From: Thermomicrobiales bacterium
GTDB taxonomy: Bacteria > Chloroflexota > Chloroflexia > Thermomicrobiales > UBA6265
Length of the DNA: 64,000 nt
NCBI GenBank assembly: GCA_023957115.1
Contig: JAMLHN010000019.1
Location: forward strand, 1 to 64,000
Direction of reading: 5' to 3'
Position numbers and translations under genes: made by a program
Shown: positions 26,577-34,586 of the stretch, piece after piece
Layout of the letters: the number at the start of each line of letters is the position of its first letter
Position numbering within the stretch: position 1 is the stretch's first letter
The notes under the pieces: model-generated
Told to the model about the DNA's origin: nothing
What the model saw: only the letters and a program-made list of their open reading frames with translations
Database searches by the model: none

Positions 26577-26705
26577 GAAGGACCTGGGAATTAGGACCTG
26601 GGACCTAGGCTGTCCCTGATCCTCTCGCGTTCCACTTGGGTCCCACTCAATCCTCCCGCTTCGACCCAGGTCCTTGGTCCCAGGTCCTAGGTCCTAGGTC
26701 CTAAA
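26577..26705. repeat. GACCTGG/GTCCTAG heptamer inverted-repeat spacer
   Basis: Units of GGACCTG/GGACCTA at 26577-26609 and their complements (GGTCCTA, GGTCCCA) at 26658-26705. They fill the gap between the LLM oxidoreductase stop codon and the M24 peptidase start on the minus strand. Confidence 0.75.
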
Positions 26706-27585
26706 AGTCCTTCACAACCTCTTCGAACAACTCCACGGCTTCCGGGTCGGGGAAATCCATGAAGTTGATTTGCATGTAGGTCACGCCGGCGTCCTGGTAT
26801 TCGCGGATTTGGTCGCGGACCTCGTCCGGGGTGCCGGCGATCATGTGGATCCCCTCGCGCGGTGGCTTGCGCATGACCTTGTCCGGGTCCGCGGAGAGGC
26901 TGAGCATGTTGAAGGCAGTGGGCCGGACGGCGCCGGCGGCGCGACCGGCTTCGACCGATTTGTCCCGCAGAATCGCGACTTTCTGCCGGAAGACCTCGGG
27001 GGTCGCCAGATCGGCGTTCCACCAGTCGGCGTATCGAGCGGCGATGCCAACGGTCTTGTCGCCGTTCCCGCCGATCATGATGGGTGGGATCGGATCGGGC
27101 GCCGGGAGCGCGATTGCGTCGGTGACCCGGTAATACGCACCGTCCACAGTAACCCGCTTGCCGGTCCACAGCGCCGTGACGACATCGAGCGCCTCTTCGA
27201 GCTGTTTCAGGCGGATGCCAGGCCGGGGAAAATCGTAGTTGTAGGCAAGATATTCGTCTTCTTTCCATCCCGCCCCGATCCCGAAGATCAGCTTGCCGTT
27301 GGAAAGGAATTGCAGGGTCGCGGCCATATTGGCCAGTTGACCCGGATTGCGGTAGCTCTGGCAGAGCACGATCGATCCGACGTTCAGATCGGGATACCGG
27401 GCCGAGGTATGGACCATATGCGTCCATCCTTCCAGATACGGCATCTCACCCTGCTGCAGATGATCGACGAACCAGAGTCCCCAGCCGTTGCGATTGGCGG
27501 TCTGGAGAATGCGCTCGTTCGCTTCGACCATCTGCTGCATGGTTCCCTGCCTGGGAACCGGTGAGATCATGACTCCGAATTCCAC
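26701..27585 (-). CDS. LLM class flavin-dependent oxidoreductase
   Basis: A 294-residue luciferase-like (beta/alpha)8 protein, with FGVMISPVP at the start, GIGAGWKEDEYLAYNYDFP at about 100-118, PIMIGGNGDKTVGIAARYADWWN at about 160-182 and a C-terminal GTPDEVRDQIREYQDAGVTYMQINF. Such enzymes use FMN or F420; the F420-dependent subgroup is common in this lineage. It lies upstream of the M24/E1/E2 genes. Substrate unknown. A second LLM gene is at 61.5 kb. Confidence 0.9.
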   Translation of the reverse strand: MEFGVMISPVPRQGTMQQMVEANERILQTANRNGWGLWFVDHLQQGEMPYLEGWTHMVHTSARYPDLNVGSIVLCQSYRNPGQLANMAATLQFLSNGKLIFGIGAGWKEDEYLAYNYDFPRPGIRLKQLEEALDVVTALWTGKRVTVDGAYYRVTDAIALPAPDPIPPIMIGGNGDKTVGIAARYADWWNADLATPEVFRQKVAILRDKSVEAGRAAGAVRPTAFNMLSLSADPDKVMRKPPREGIHMIAGTPDEVRDQIREYQDAGVTYMQINFMDFPDPEAVELFEEVVKDF

Positions 27586-27917
27586 GCGTCTGTTACCTCG
27601 CTCACCCGGGGTTGAAACCCCGGGCTACTGAAACCAAATCTCTCGAAGCTCTCCCCAGGTTGAAACCTGGAGCTCACAGAGCGAAGCCTCTTCGAGGCTG
27701 AAAACGACTCCCCCGGCCGAGATCAGATCCGGAGGATCTTTGCGTTGTGAGTCCCTCGGTTCAACCCAGGGAACTTATTCTCAGAAGTGCAGCTGCCTTT
27801 CGTGCCTTGTTCTCGTCCCCACGAGAGATTCTTCACTTCGTTCAGAATGACAAAAGGCGCGTTCAGAACGACGATGCGTACCTTCTCAGGACCCAGGACT
27901 CCGGACTCAGGACCTCG
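27586..27917. repeat. Repeat-filled intergenic region (three repeat families)
   Basis: No gene. The content is almost all repeats: hairpins CCCGGGGTTGAAACCCCGGG (about 27606-27626) and CCAGGTTGAAACCTGG (about 27656-27671); GAAGCCTCTTCGAGGC (27684-27699); a TTGTGAGTCCCTCGGTTCAA copy near 27745-27765; a GAGATTCTTC...CAGAATGACA copy at 27825-27854; and TCAGGAC heptamers at 27886-27915. Confidence 0.7.
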
Positions 27918-28925
27918 TTAGGCTTTCGCGCCATTCCGGGGTCCCGCCGGGGCATTCACCGGATACTTCGGCGCATTGCCGGTCAGCACGCGAAACGCCT
28001 CCTCGGCGCCCCGAACGCGCACGTCGTGCACCGCCTCGACCGACGATGCGGCCAGATGCGGGGTGACGATGATCCGCGGCTCGTGCAAGACGGGATCGTC
28101 GATTGGGCAGGGCTCGACCGGGAGGACATCGATCCCCGCGCCGGCAAGCTGTTCGGCCCTCACCGCCGCCACCAACGCCGGTACATCGACCACTGGGCCA
28201 CGCGCCGTGTTGACCAGAAATGCGGTTGGCTTCATGAGCGACAGCGCGCGCGCATCGATCATGCCGCGCGTTTCCGGATTCAGCGGCACATGCAGTGAGA
28301 CGATGTCCGCGGTCGACATCAACGTATCGAAATCGACCGGCGCCGCCCCCACCGCCTCGAAGTCGCCCGGTGGGATATAGGGATCGTAAGCAATGACCGA
28401 CATGCCGAGTCCAGCGGCCTTCCGCGCCGATGCCTTGCCAATGCGCCCGAGGCCGACCACGCCATAGGTCAGATTCGCCAGCCGCTTGATAGGGGTGTGG
28501 CCCATATAACGCCAGGTGCCCTCCTGGCCGGTTTGCCGGTGTTCGAAGAGATGACGCACCAGCGCCAGCGACAGCGCAATGGCGTGGGCCGACACCTCGT
28601 CGATGGAGTAGTCGGGCACATTCGTTACCCAGATTCCCCGTTCCTCGGCCGCCGCGAAGTCGATGGCGTCGTAGCCAGTGCCCACGCGCGTCACCAGCTC
28701 CAGGTTCGGCATCTGATCCATCATCTCTGCCGAGACGATATGCAATCCGGTCAGGAGCGCCGAGGCATCCTGCACCAGTGGCCAGATATCCGGATCGGTC
28801 AACTGGCTGCCGGTGACCAAACCTCCCTTGGTGGCAACGACATTGAAATCCCCGCTTCCCAGAATCTCCAGCTCCGGGCCGATCTCATCTGGATTCGCAT
28901 ATGCAAGCACGATTTTTTTGGTCAT
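27918..28925 (-). CDS. D-isomer-specific 2-hydroxyacid dehydrogenase (CtBP-like)
   Basis: A 335-residue NAD-dependent dehydrogenase. Rossmann motif GVVGLGRIGKASARKAAGLG at about 148-167, then D (AYDPYI); catalytic Arg in NTARGPVVD, Glu in LPVEPCPIDD and His in TPHLAASS. It interconverts a 2-hydroxy and a 2-oxo acid. Last gene of the carbohydrate ABC operon and separated from the permease gene by a heptamer hairpin. The start ATG is preceded by GAAAGGAACCA. Confidence 0.9.
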   Translation of the reverse strand: MTKKIVLAYANPDEIGPELEILGSGDFNVVATKGGLVTGSQLTDPDIWPLVQDASALLTGLHIVSAEMMDQMPNLELVTRVGTGYDAIDFAAAEERGIWVTNVPDYSIDEVSAHAIALSLALVRHLFEHRQTGQEGTWRYMGHTPIKRLANLTYGVVGLGRIGKASARKAAGLGMSVIAYDPYIPPGDFEAVGAAPVDFDTLMSTADIVSLHVPLNPETRGMIDARALSLMKPTAFLVNTARGPVVDVPALVAAVRAEQLAGAGIDVLPVEPCPIDDPVLHEPRIIVTPHLAASSVEAVHDVRVRGAEEAFRVLTGNAPKYPVNAPAGPRNGAKA

Positions 28926-28936
28926 TGGTTCCTTTC

Positions 28937-29067
28937 AGGAGGAGTTGGGAGTTAGGATCTAGGAGTTAGGAATTGCTTCCTCGCCCCGACCCGCTCATTG
29001 CTCCTCGTTGTGCCACTCGAACGGATCACCCGTTCCTAACTCCTAAATCCAAGCTCCTAACTCCTCG
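28937..29067. repeat. GGAGTTA heptamer inverted-repeat spacer
   Basis: Units of GGAGTTG/GGAGTTA at 28938-28973 and their complements at about 29032-29066, between the permease stop and the dehydrogenase start on the minus strand. Confidence 0.75.
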
Positions 29068-29068
29068 T

Positions 29069-29968
29069 CTATCCCTTCACCGCGCCGGCGGAGATTCCGG
29101 CGACGATGTAGCGTTGCATGGCAATGTAGAAGACGACCGGCGGGATGGCGAACAGGACGCCGGCGGCCAGCAGGAGCTGAACCGGAGTGTCGAGCATGGT
29201 GATCATGCCGGCCAGACCGACCGAGGCCGGTTTCAAATCCTTGTCCATGATCATGGTCTGGGCGAAGAGGAATTCGTTCCAGGCGTAGAAGAAGGCGACC
29301 ACGCCGACCGCCACCACGCCGGGAAGCGCGATCGGCATGACGATCTGGAAGAGGGTGCGAATCGGCCCCGCGCCGTCCACCAGCGCGGCTTCTCGCACCT
29401 CGACCGGGATGGTGTCGAACATGTTCTTCATGACCCAGACGCAGATCGGCAGAATAAAGGCCGCATCGATCAGCGCCAGGGCAAACAGATTGTTGCGGAC
29501 GTCCTGATGGATGATCGGGAAATCCGTGAAGATCTTGAAGATCGGCACGATGATCAACGCTTCGGGGAGCATTTGCGTCATCAGCAGAAAGATGGCGAAG
29601 AGCCCACGCCCGCGCCAGCGCAACGCCGAGATGGCGTAGCCACCGAAGATCGCCAGCACCACGCAGATCGCGGTCGTCATTCCCGAGAGATAGATCGAAT
29701 TGAGGATCCAGCGCGCAACCGGTTCCTTTTCGAAAATCTCCTGGAACGCCGAGAGCGAAAACTCCTGTGGCCAGAGCCTCGGGGGATAGCGCAAGGTCAG
29801 CTTGGTCGACTGGACCGTCGTCACCAACATCCAGTAGATCGGGAAGAAGGTGATCCCGCAGATGACGATAACCAGGATTGCCAGCCCCAGCTTTTCGAGC
29901 CGCTGGCGCACGGTTGGACCATTCGCCGGGCGAGTCATGGTCGGTTGAGACAGCACCGGCACGCTCAC
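29069..29968 (-). CDS. Carbohydrate ABC transporter permease (MalG-like)
   Basis: A 299-residue inner-membrane permease with six hydrophobic segments. The EAA loop EAALVDGAGPIRTLFQIVMPIALPGV lies at about residues 205-230, which contacts the ATPase, and the C-terminus RYIVAGISAGAVKG is typical of the family. Its start overlaps the MalF-like gene by four bases. No ATPase is encoded in this cluster, so it probably uses a shared MsmK/UgpC-type ATPase. Confidence 0.92.
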   Translation of the reverse strand: MSVPVLSQPTMTRPANGPTVRQRLEKLGLAILVIVICGITFFPIYWMLVTTVQSTKLTLRYPPRLWPQEFSLSAFQEIFEKEPVARWILNSIYLSGMTTAICVVLAIFGGYAISALRWRGRGLFAIFLLMTQMLPEALIIVPIFKIFTDFPIIHQDVRNNLFALALIDAAFILPICVWVMKNMFDTIPVEVREAALVDGAGPIRTLFQIVMPIALPGVVAVGVVAFFYAWNEFLFAQTMIMDKDLKPASVGLAGMITMLDTPVQLLLAAGVLFAIPPVVFYIAMQRYIVAGISAGAVKG

Positions 29969-30906
29969 ACCCGGCCTCCTTCGAGCTCTTGTCGTCGCTG
30001 GATATAAAGGAAGATGATCGAGATCGTCAGCACGATCAGGAAGCCCGCCACGCCGATGGTGGCCGCATAGGAGAAGTCATAGAACCGGAAGGCGGTCTGG
30101 TAGACCCGAATCACGATCGTTTCGGTCGCGCCGGCAGGGCCGCCGCCGGTCATCAGCCAGATGATGGTGAACTGCTTGAATGCGAAGATGGATGCGAGCA
30201 CAACCAGCAGCATCAACGTGGGCGTGATGTAGGGGAATGTGACCGCCCGGAATGCCTGCCAGCGTGACGCGCCGTCGACCCGGGCTGCCTCGGTCAGCTC
30301 ATTCGGCACAGTCTGTAAGGCCGCCAGGATCACCAGACTGTAAAAGGGAAATCCCTTCCAGGCGGTGATCAGAATGAGCGATATCAATGCGAGCTCTGGA
30401 TCGAGGAGCCACTTCGGATTCTGATCGACCCACGGCAACCAGTTGGCGAAAACATTCATGACGCCGAACTGGGGATTGAGCATCCAGATGAAGATGAGGA
30501 CCGCCGGGACATCGGGAAACGCCCAGGGAAGCGTCACGATACCGCGGGCGGCCGAGCGCCCGAAGAAGGCGCGATTGAGCACGACCGCGGAGAGGAGTCC
30601 AAAGGCGATCGAAACGAAGATGACCCCACCCATAAAGAGGAAGGTCTGTTTTACGGATTTCCAGAAGAAGTCATCGTGCATCAACCGGCGATAGTTGGCG
30701 AGTCCCACCCAGATGGGCGGGGTGCCCAGGTTCGCCTGCGTATAGAAACTCGATTTGATGCCCTCATAAATAGGATAGAGAACGAAGATCCCTTCGTAGA
30801 TCAGGATCGGGATGGCAAACAGATACGGGAGAAATGAGAAGCGCCGCCGGGAAACCGGCCGCGACCGCTCCGCGGGAACCGATTGTGAGCTGGCGACTAC
30901 TGACAT
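29965..30906 (-). CDS. Carbohydrate ABC transporter permease (MalF-like)
   Basis: A protein of about 313 residues that pairs with the MalG-like permease. Features: N-terminal segment FLPYLFAIPILIYEGIFVLYPI, six membrane spans and the EAA loop EAARVDGASRWQAFRAVTFPYITPTL at about residues 210-235. I start it at Met 30906 (MSVVASSQSVP); the open frame reaches Met 30936. First permease downstream of the binding protein, behind a repeat-rich gap with a stem-loop. Confidence 0.9.
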   Translation of the reverse strand: MSVVASSQSVPAERSRPVSRRRFSFLPYLFAIPILIYEGIFVLYPIYEGIKSSFYTQANLGTPPIWVGLANYRRLMHDDFFWKSVKQTFLFMGGVIFVSIAFGLLSAVVLNRAFFGRSAARGIVTLPWAFPDVPAVLIFIWMLNPQFGVMNVFANWLPWVDQNPKWLLDPELALISLILITAWKGFPFYSLVILAALQTVPNELTEAARVDGASRWQAFRAVTFPYITPTLMLLVVLASIFAFKQFTIIWLMTGGGPAGATETIVIRVYQTAFRFYDFSYAATIGVAGFLIVLTISIIFLYIQRRQELEGGRV

Positions 30907-30936
30907 CGCGCGGTCGTCCTGGATACGGGCGCGCAA

Positions 30937-31268
30937 TGGTTCGCTACGCGCAATGCGCGGGCCGCCCGAGCGGTCACCGTGAGGAACGAAGGATCACCCC
31001 GCTGCAGCGGAGACCTCGTCGACATGTTGCTTCGCATTTGACGCACTTGGTTCCTCATCTGGTCTGCAGGGACCTCGTAGGCACAGGAAAAAGAATCTGG
31101 TTCGACATACCCCAACGTCGAAACGCTGGGCGAACACTCCTTCAGGGGTCACCCGGATTCGGTGTGACTTCGTTATAGAGCGCCAGTGACCGTCGTCCTT
31201 CCCCTTCGGTTAGGACGACGGTTGGATCCCCGCTCGACCCCAGCCGGCCGAGCGAGGTTCGCATCGAA
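30937..31268. other. Gap between binding-protein and permease genes, repeat and stem-loop content
   Basis: About 330 bases with no supported gene. It contains a CCCCAACGTCGAAACGCTGG copy at 31110-31132 (related to 59985-60009) and the 11-bp hairpin at 31189-31222. Long spacers with hairpins between a binding protein and its permeases often keep the binding protein in excess. Confidence 0.55.
31189..31222 (-). terminator. 11-bp stem-loop after the binding-protein gene
   Basis: 31189-31199 pairs perfectly with 31212-31222 around a 12-base loop, about 47 bases after the binding-protein stop codon on the minus strand. No T-run follows, so RNA stabilisation or partial termination is as plausible as full termination. 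Confidence 0.5.
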
Positions 31269-32594
31269 TTAGGCCGACAGACGGGCGGCCAGCTCTTCGG
31301 CCTGCGTCTGGGCGGTTGCCATCGCATCCTCGACCGACTGGCTGCCGGCGAGCACGTTCTGGAAGTTCTGCAGCACGACCTGTCCGAACTCCTGGTTGTT
31401 GAAGATGAAGTCGCCCACCATCTGCGGCGGCGTCGTCATGTTGATGTCTTCGAATCCCGTCAACCAGTGGATATCGGCGAAGTAGTCGTCGAGACCGCCA
31501 ACGTCATACGCCGGAATCACGTCCAGCTGGCGCATCAGCAGGTTGCGGTAGTTCTCCGGAGCGTACAGCCAGGTGAGGAACTCCATGGCCGCCTCGCCCT
31601 TCTCGCTCTGATTGTTGATCGTGATCGGATGGATGCGCGCGATCGTCTTCTTGCTCTCCCAGGGCAGAACGAGCGTATTCATGTTCGGGTAGAACTCCGG
31701 CGCCGAGTCCTTGTAGACATTGGCGGCGGCCGACACGATCAGCTGCTGTGCGATCTGCTGGTTCGCCCACAACTGGTTTGCCGTGGCGTTGTCGACGCCC
31801 TGCGGGAAGCTGTTGTCATAGGCGCGCTTGAAGAGCGTAAGCGCATCGATCACCGGTTGCGAGGTCAGCAGCGGGGTCAAGCCTTCGGCCCAGATACCGT
31901 CGTAGATGCACGCCCACTGCTGCAGCGTGAACCAGAACGACTCGGCTTCCGACATCAGGTGGTCGTTGAAGAGTCCGAACTGGTTCGGACGTTCGGTGAG
32001 CGCCTCGGAGATTTCCATCCACTGGTTCGGATCGACCGGGTTGTCAACGCCAGCCGTCTCGAAGAGCGCGGTGTTATAGAAGAGGCCAAAGACCACCGTC
32101 ACCACATCGAGCCCCATGACTTCGCCGTCGACGGTGATGTAATCGTGCGCCCCGCTGAGGGTATCGATGCCATTGGCCTCCAGCACTGGGTTCAGGCTGG
32201 TAAGCACGCCTGCCCTGAGCAGGCGAAGCACCAGGTCCGGCGTGGTCTGGATGATGTCGCCATCGAGCTTGCCGGCCTGCAGCTGGACGATGATGTTGTT
32301 GGTGAAATCATCGAACGCGCCACCGGTCATATTGACCTTGATGTCGCTCTGGGCCGCCTCGAAATCGGCAATCATCTCCCGCCAGGCATCGCCACGGCCG
32401 GGTTCGTTGCCGAACCAGGTCATGTAGTCGATGGTGATGGGCTCACCCTGCAGTACCGCGGGAGCGGCAAAGACCTTGCTGGCCTTCGGCGAGATTCCGG
32501 CAGCCAACCCGGCCGCGCCGGCAGCCGCGCCGGTCTTGAGCAATTTGCGCCGAGACCAGCTCGGGGTAACGATCTTCGTCGTGTTGTCGTTCAC
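31269..32594 (-). CDS. Carbohydrate ABC transporter substrate-binding protein
   Basis: A 441-residue solute-binding protein of family 1 (UgpB/MalE-like). It has a Tat signal (SRRKLLKTGAAAGAAGLAAG, about residues 14-33, cleaved near KVFAAPA). Typical features: DYMTWFGNEPGRGDAWREMIADFEAAQ, FYNTALFETAGVDNPVDPNQW and a helical C-terminus. It captures an oligosaccharide or related compound outside the membrane and delivers it to the two downstream permeases. The ribosome binding site TAGGAGGATC is strong. Confidence 0.92.
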   Translation of the reverse strand: MNDNTTKIVTPSWSRRKLLKTGAAAGAAGLAAGISPKASKVFAAPAVLQGEPITIDYMTWFGNEPGRGDAWREMIADFEAAQSDIKVNMTGGAFDDFTNNIIVQLQAGKLDGDIIQTTPDLVLRLLRAGVLTSLNPVLEANGIDTLSGAHDYITVDGEVMGLDVVTVVFGLFYNTALFETAGVDNPVDPNQWMEISEALTERPNQFGLFNDHLMSEAESFWFTLQQWACIYDGIWAEGLTPLLTSQPVIDALTLFKRAYDNSFPQGVDNATANQLWANQQIAQQLIVSAAANVYKDSAPEFYPNMNTLVLPWESKKTIARIHPITINNQSEKGEAAMEFLTWLYAPENYRNLLMRQLDVIPAYDVGGLDDYFADIHWLTGFEDINMTTPPQMVGDFIFNNQEFGQVVLQNFQNVLAGSQSVEDAMATAQTQAEELAARLSA

Positions 32595-32738
32595 AGACTG
32601 ATCCTCCTAAAAAAGTTCTTCGATCCGCATCGATTCGAGAACATCGCGCTTCAACCCGTCAGGCTCTGTTGGCCTCCTTTCCGCAGTGTGCCGCCTGCTG
32701 CAGGATCGTTTCGTGTACCAGTTCTGGGATGCCCCCGG

Positions 32739-33563
32739 CTATGCGGTCAGCCAGGTGTGACTACCCCCTGCATTGAGCGCCAGGTTGCCCCCGTCCACCG
32801 GCAAGAGCGTGCCCGTGACCATGGACGAGGCGTTCGACGCCAAAAAGACGGCGGGCCCCACCATTTCCTCAGGCGTCGCCAGGCGATTCATGGGAATTCC
32901 GCTCAGGAACCGATCCATCAAGGCTGGATCGAAGGTCGGCGAATCGAGCCATCGCTGGAAGCCTTTGGTCAGCACCTGACAGGGGAGGATCGCATTGACG
33001 CGAATCCCATGCTTGGCCCATTCGACCGCCAGTTCCTTCGTGAGCATATTGAGCGCGCCCTTGTTGACACTGTGCGAGAGATTGCCGCGCCCCAGCGCCG
33101 CGGCTCCGGCGATCGAGCTGATATTGATGATGCTTCCGCCGTCCCCCTGAGCGGTCATCCGGTGGAATGCCTGCTGGGCGCAAAGCATTGCCCCGGTGAC
33201 CCCGATCGCCAGCACCTGGTTCCACTCGTCGAGCGGATGCTCTTCCGGCCGGTGACGCTTGGTTGCGCCGACATTGTTGACCAGGATGTCGACCCGGCCG
33301 AAGGTGGAATCGATCGCCTCGAACATACGGGCGATGTCATCCGGGTTGCCGGTATCGCCGGTCATCGGCAGGGCGCGGCGCCCCTGCGCCTCGACGGCGG
33401 CCTTCGTATCGCCAAGCGAGGCTTCGGTCAGATCGCAAAATGCGACATCGGCCCCAAAGGCGGCAAATCCGGTGGCAATCGCCTGACCGATACCGGCGCC
33501 ACCGCCGGTGACCAGGGCAACTTTGCCATCGAGACGAAAAAATGACGCGGGATCAACGACCAC
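32739..33563 (-). CDS. SDR family protein with His in place of the catalytic Tyr
   Basis: A 274-residue short-chain dehydrogenase-like protein: cofactor motif GGGAGIGQA (about 20-28), NNVG at 96-99, Ser150, and a C-terminal VTGTLLPVDGGNLA. At the YxxxK position the sequence is HSVNK, so residue 164 is His (codon CAC at 33072-33074) while Lys168 is kept. A single C/T difference separates it from Tyr. It may be inactive, altered, or miscalled at one base. GTG start overlaps the GntR gene by 11 bases, so both are in one operon. Confidence 0.88.
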   Translation of the reverse strand: MVVDPASFFRLDGKVALVTGGGAGIGQAIATGFAAFGADVAFCDLTEASLGDTKAAVEAQGRRALPMTGDTGNPDDIARMFEAIDSTFGRVDILVNNVGATKRHRPEEHPLDEWNQVLAIGVTGAMLCAQQAFHRMTAQGDGGSIINISSIAGAAALGRGNLSHSVNKGALNMLTKELAVEWAKHGIRVNAILPCQVLTKGFQRWLDSPTFDPALMDRFLSGIPMNRLATPEEMVGPAVFLASNASSMVTGTLLPVDGGNLALNAGGSHTWLTA

Positions 33564-34344
33564 GAGCTACGTTCTCCTTCTTCTCCGGATCGGCGTTCGC
33601 CGCCTGTTGTTCCAGTTGCCGTTCCAGGCTGCGGCTGACGCGCCCATACGAGACGCCAAGGTGGTCACGCAGGGCGACCGCCGCGCAATCGCCATCGGCG
33701 CGGATGATGCAGTCGAGCAGCTCCTGATGTCCGCTCACCAGCATTTCGCGGAAATCGACATCGGCCACATTTCGGTTGAGCAGCAGCACGTGGATCTGTG
33801 GGCGCATGTTGGCCCACATGTCGTTCAGACGGCGATGATGTGCAGCCTCGTAGATAAGATCGTGAAATCCGAGATCGAATTCCGCGGCCTCCTGCTCGGT
33901 GATTCCCCGGTCGATCGCCGTCTGCATGGCCTCGATGACGGCCAGCATTTGTGCGATTGCCGCAGGATCGGAGGCTTCTGCCGCACGCCGGATCGCCAGA
34001 TCTTCAATGGCCAGGCGGAGGGTGTAGAGCTCTTCCAGATCGTCGCGCGAGAGCTGAGCCACCACCGCGCCGCGGTTGCGATTGAGGACGACAAGCCCTT
34101 GGCGTTCCAGCTCGGCAAGCGCCTCGCGGACTGGCCCACGGCTGACACCGAGCGCGCGGGCCAGGGCTTCTTCGCGCAATCGTTCTCCCGGGGCGAACGC
34201 GCCGCTCAGGATGGCCGCCCGCAAACGGGACGCGACGTCGTCGGAGAGCGCGCGCTTCTCCGGCATGGAAAGCACGGCGGCCAGTTCCTCATTGAGGGGG
34301 TCTTTGCTTCGTTGCACCATATGCGCCCTCGACTGTGGGGGCAA
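33553..34344 (-). CDS. GntR family (FadR subfamily) transcriptional regulator
   Basis: A 263-residue regulator with an N-terminal winged helix-turn-helix (about residues 35-95: SDDVASRLRAAILSGAFAPGERLREEALARALGVSRGPVREALAELERQGLV, in parts) and a C-terminal all-helical FCD ligand domain (about 105-240) with the metal-binding His residues (HDLIYEAAHH; SGHQELLD). First gene of the sugar cluster and likely its repressor. Two perfect palindromes lie in its upstream region. Met 34320 is an alternative start. Confidence 0.9.
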   Translation of the reverse strand: MPPQSRAHMVQRSKDPLNEELAAVLSMPEKRALSDDVASRLRAAILSGAFAPGERLREEALARALGVSRGPVREALAELERQGLVVLNRNRGAVVAQLSRDDLEELYTLRLAIEDLAIRRAAEASDPAAIAQMLAVIEAMQTAIDRGITEQEAAEFDLGFHDLIYEAAHHRRLNDMWANMRPQIHVLLLNRNVADVDFREMLVSGHQELLDCIIRADGDCAAVALRDHLGVSYGRVSRSLERQLEQQAANADPEKKENVARGR

Positions 34345-34379
34345 TCCCAGAAATCGATCAGATCACGGTCTGTACTGTC

Positions 34380-34428
34380 GATTGTAAACAATCAGCTATA
34401 TCCGACTCCTTGTCAAGGGGTGACAAGG
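34380..34428 (-). promoter_or_regulatory. Two palindromic operator candidates and promoter of the GntR operon
   Basis: GATTGT-AA-ACAATC at 34380-34393 and CCTTGTCA-AGGGG-TGACAAGG at 34408-34428 are both perfect palindromes upstream of the GntR gene. The second contains TTGACA on the minus strand, a good -35 box. The first covers the expected -10 region about 17 bases further on. Binding of the regulator would then block its own promoter. Confidence 0.65.
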
Positions 34429-34520
34429 TACGATCAGGAAACTCACGGGGCAGGGGGGGACAGGCAGGAAGATCGTCGAGCTTGCGGCTCGAGCCTTGGG
34501 CATTTCACGCTCGCCAACGA

Positions 34521-34564
34521 TCAACCCCCTCGGACTCCCGCACCCGGAAGCCCGAGGGGGTTGA
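34521..34564. terminator. 13-bp hairpin after the metal permease gene
   Basis: 34521-34533 and 34552-34564 are reverse complements (TCAACCCCCTCGG arms) around an 18-base loop. It lies 22 bases after the stop codon of the last gene of the metal importer operon. No T-run, but the position fits a terminator. Confidence 0.65.
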
Positions 34565-34586
34565 GGAACGGTCTCAATTCTGCGGC

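Noticed and set aside
31467..33545. Plus-strand reading frame of 692 codons
   Set aside because: Antisense to the binding protein and SDR genes; composition is His/Arg/Asp-rich shadow sequence without motifs.
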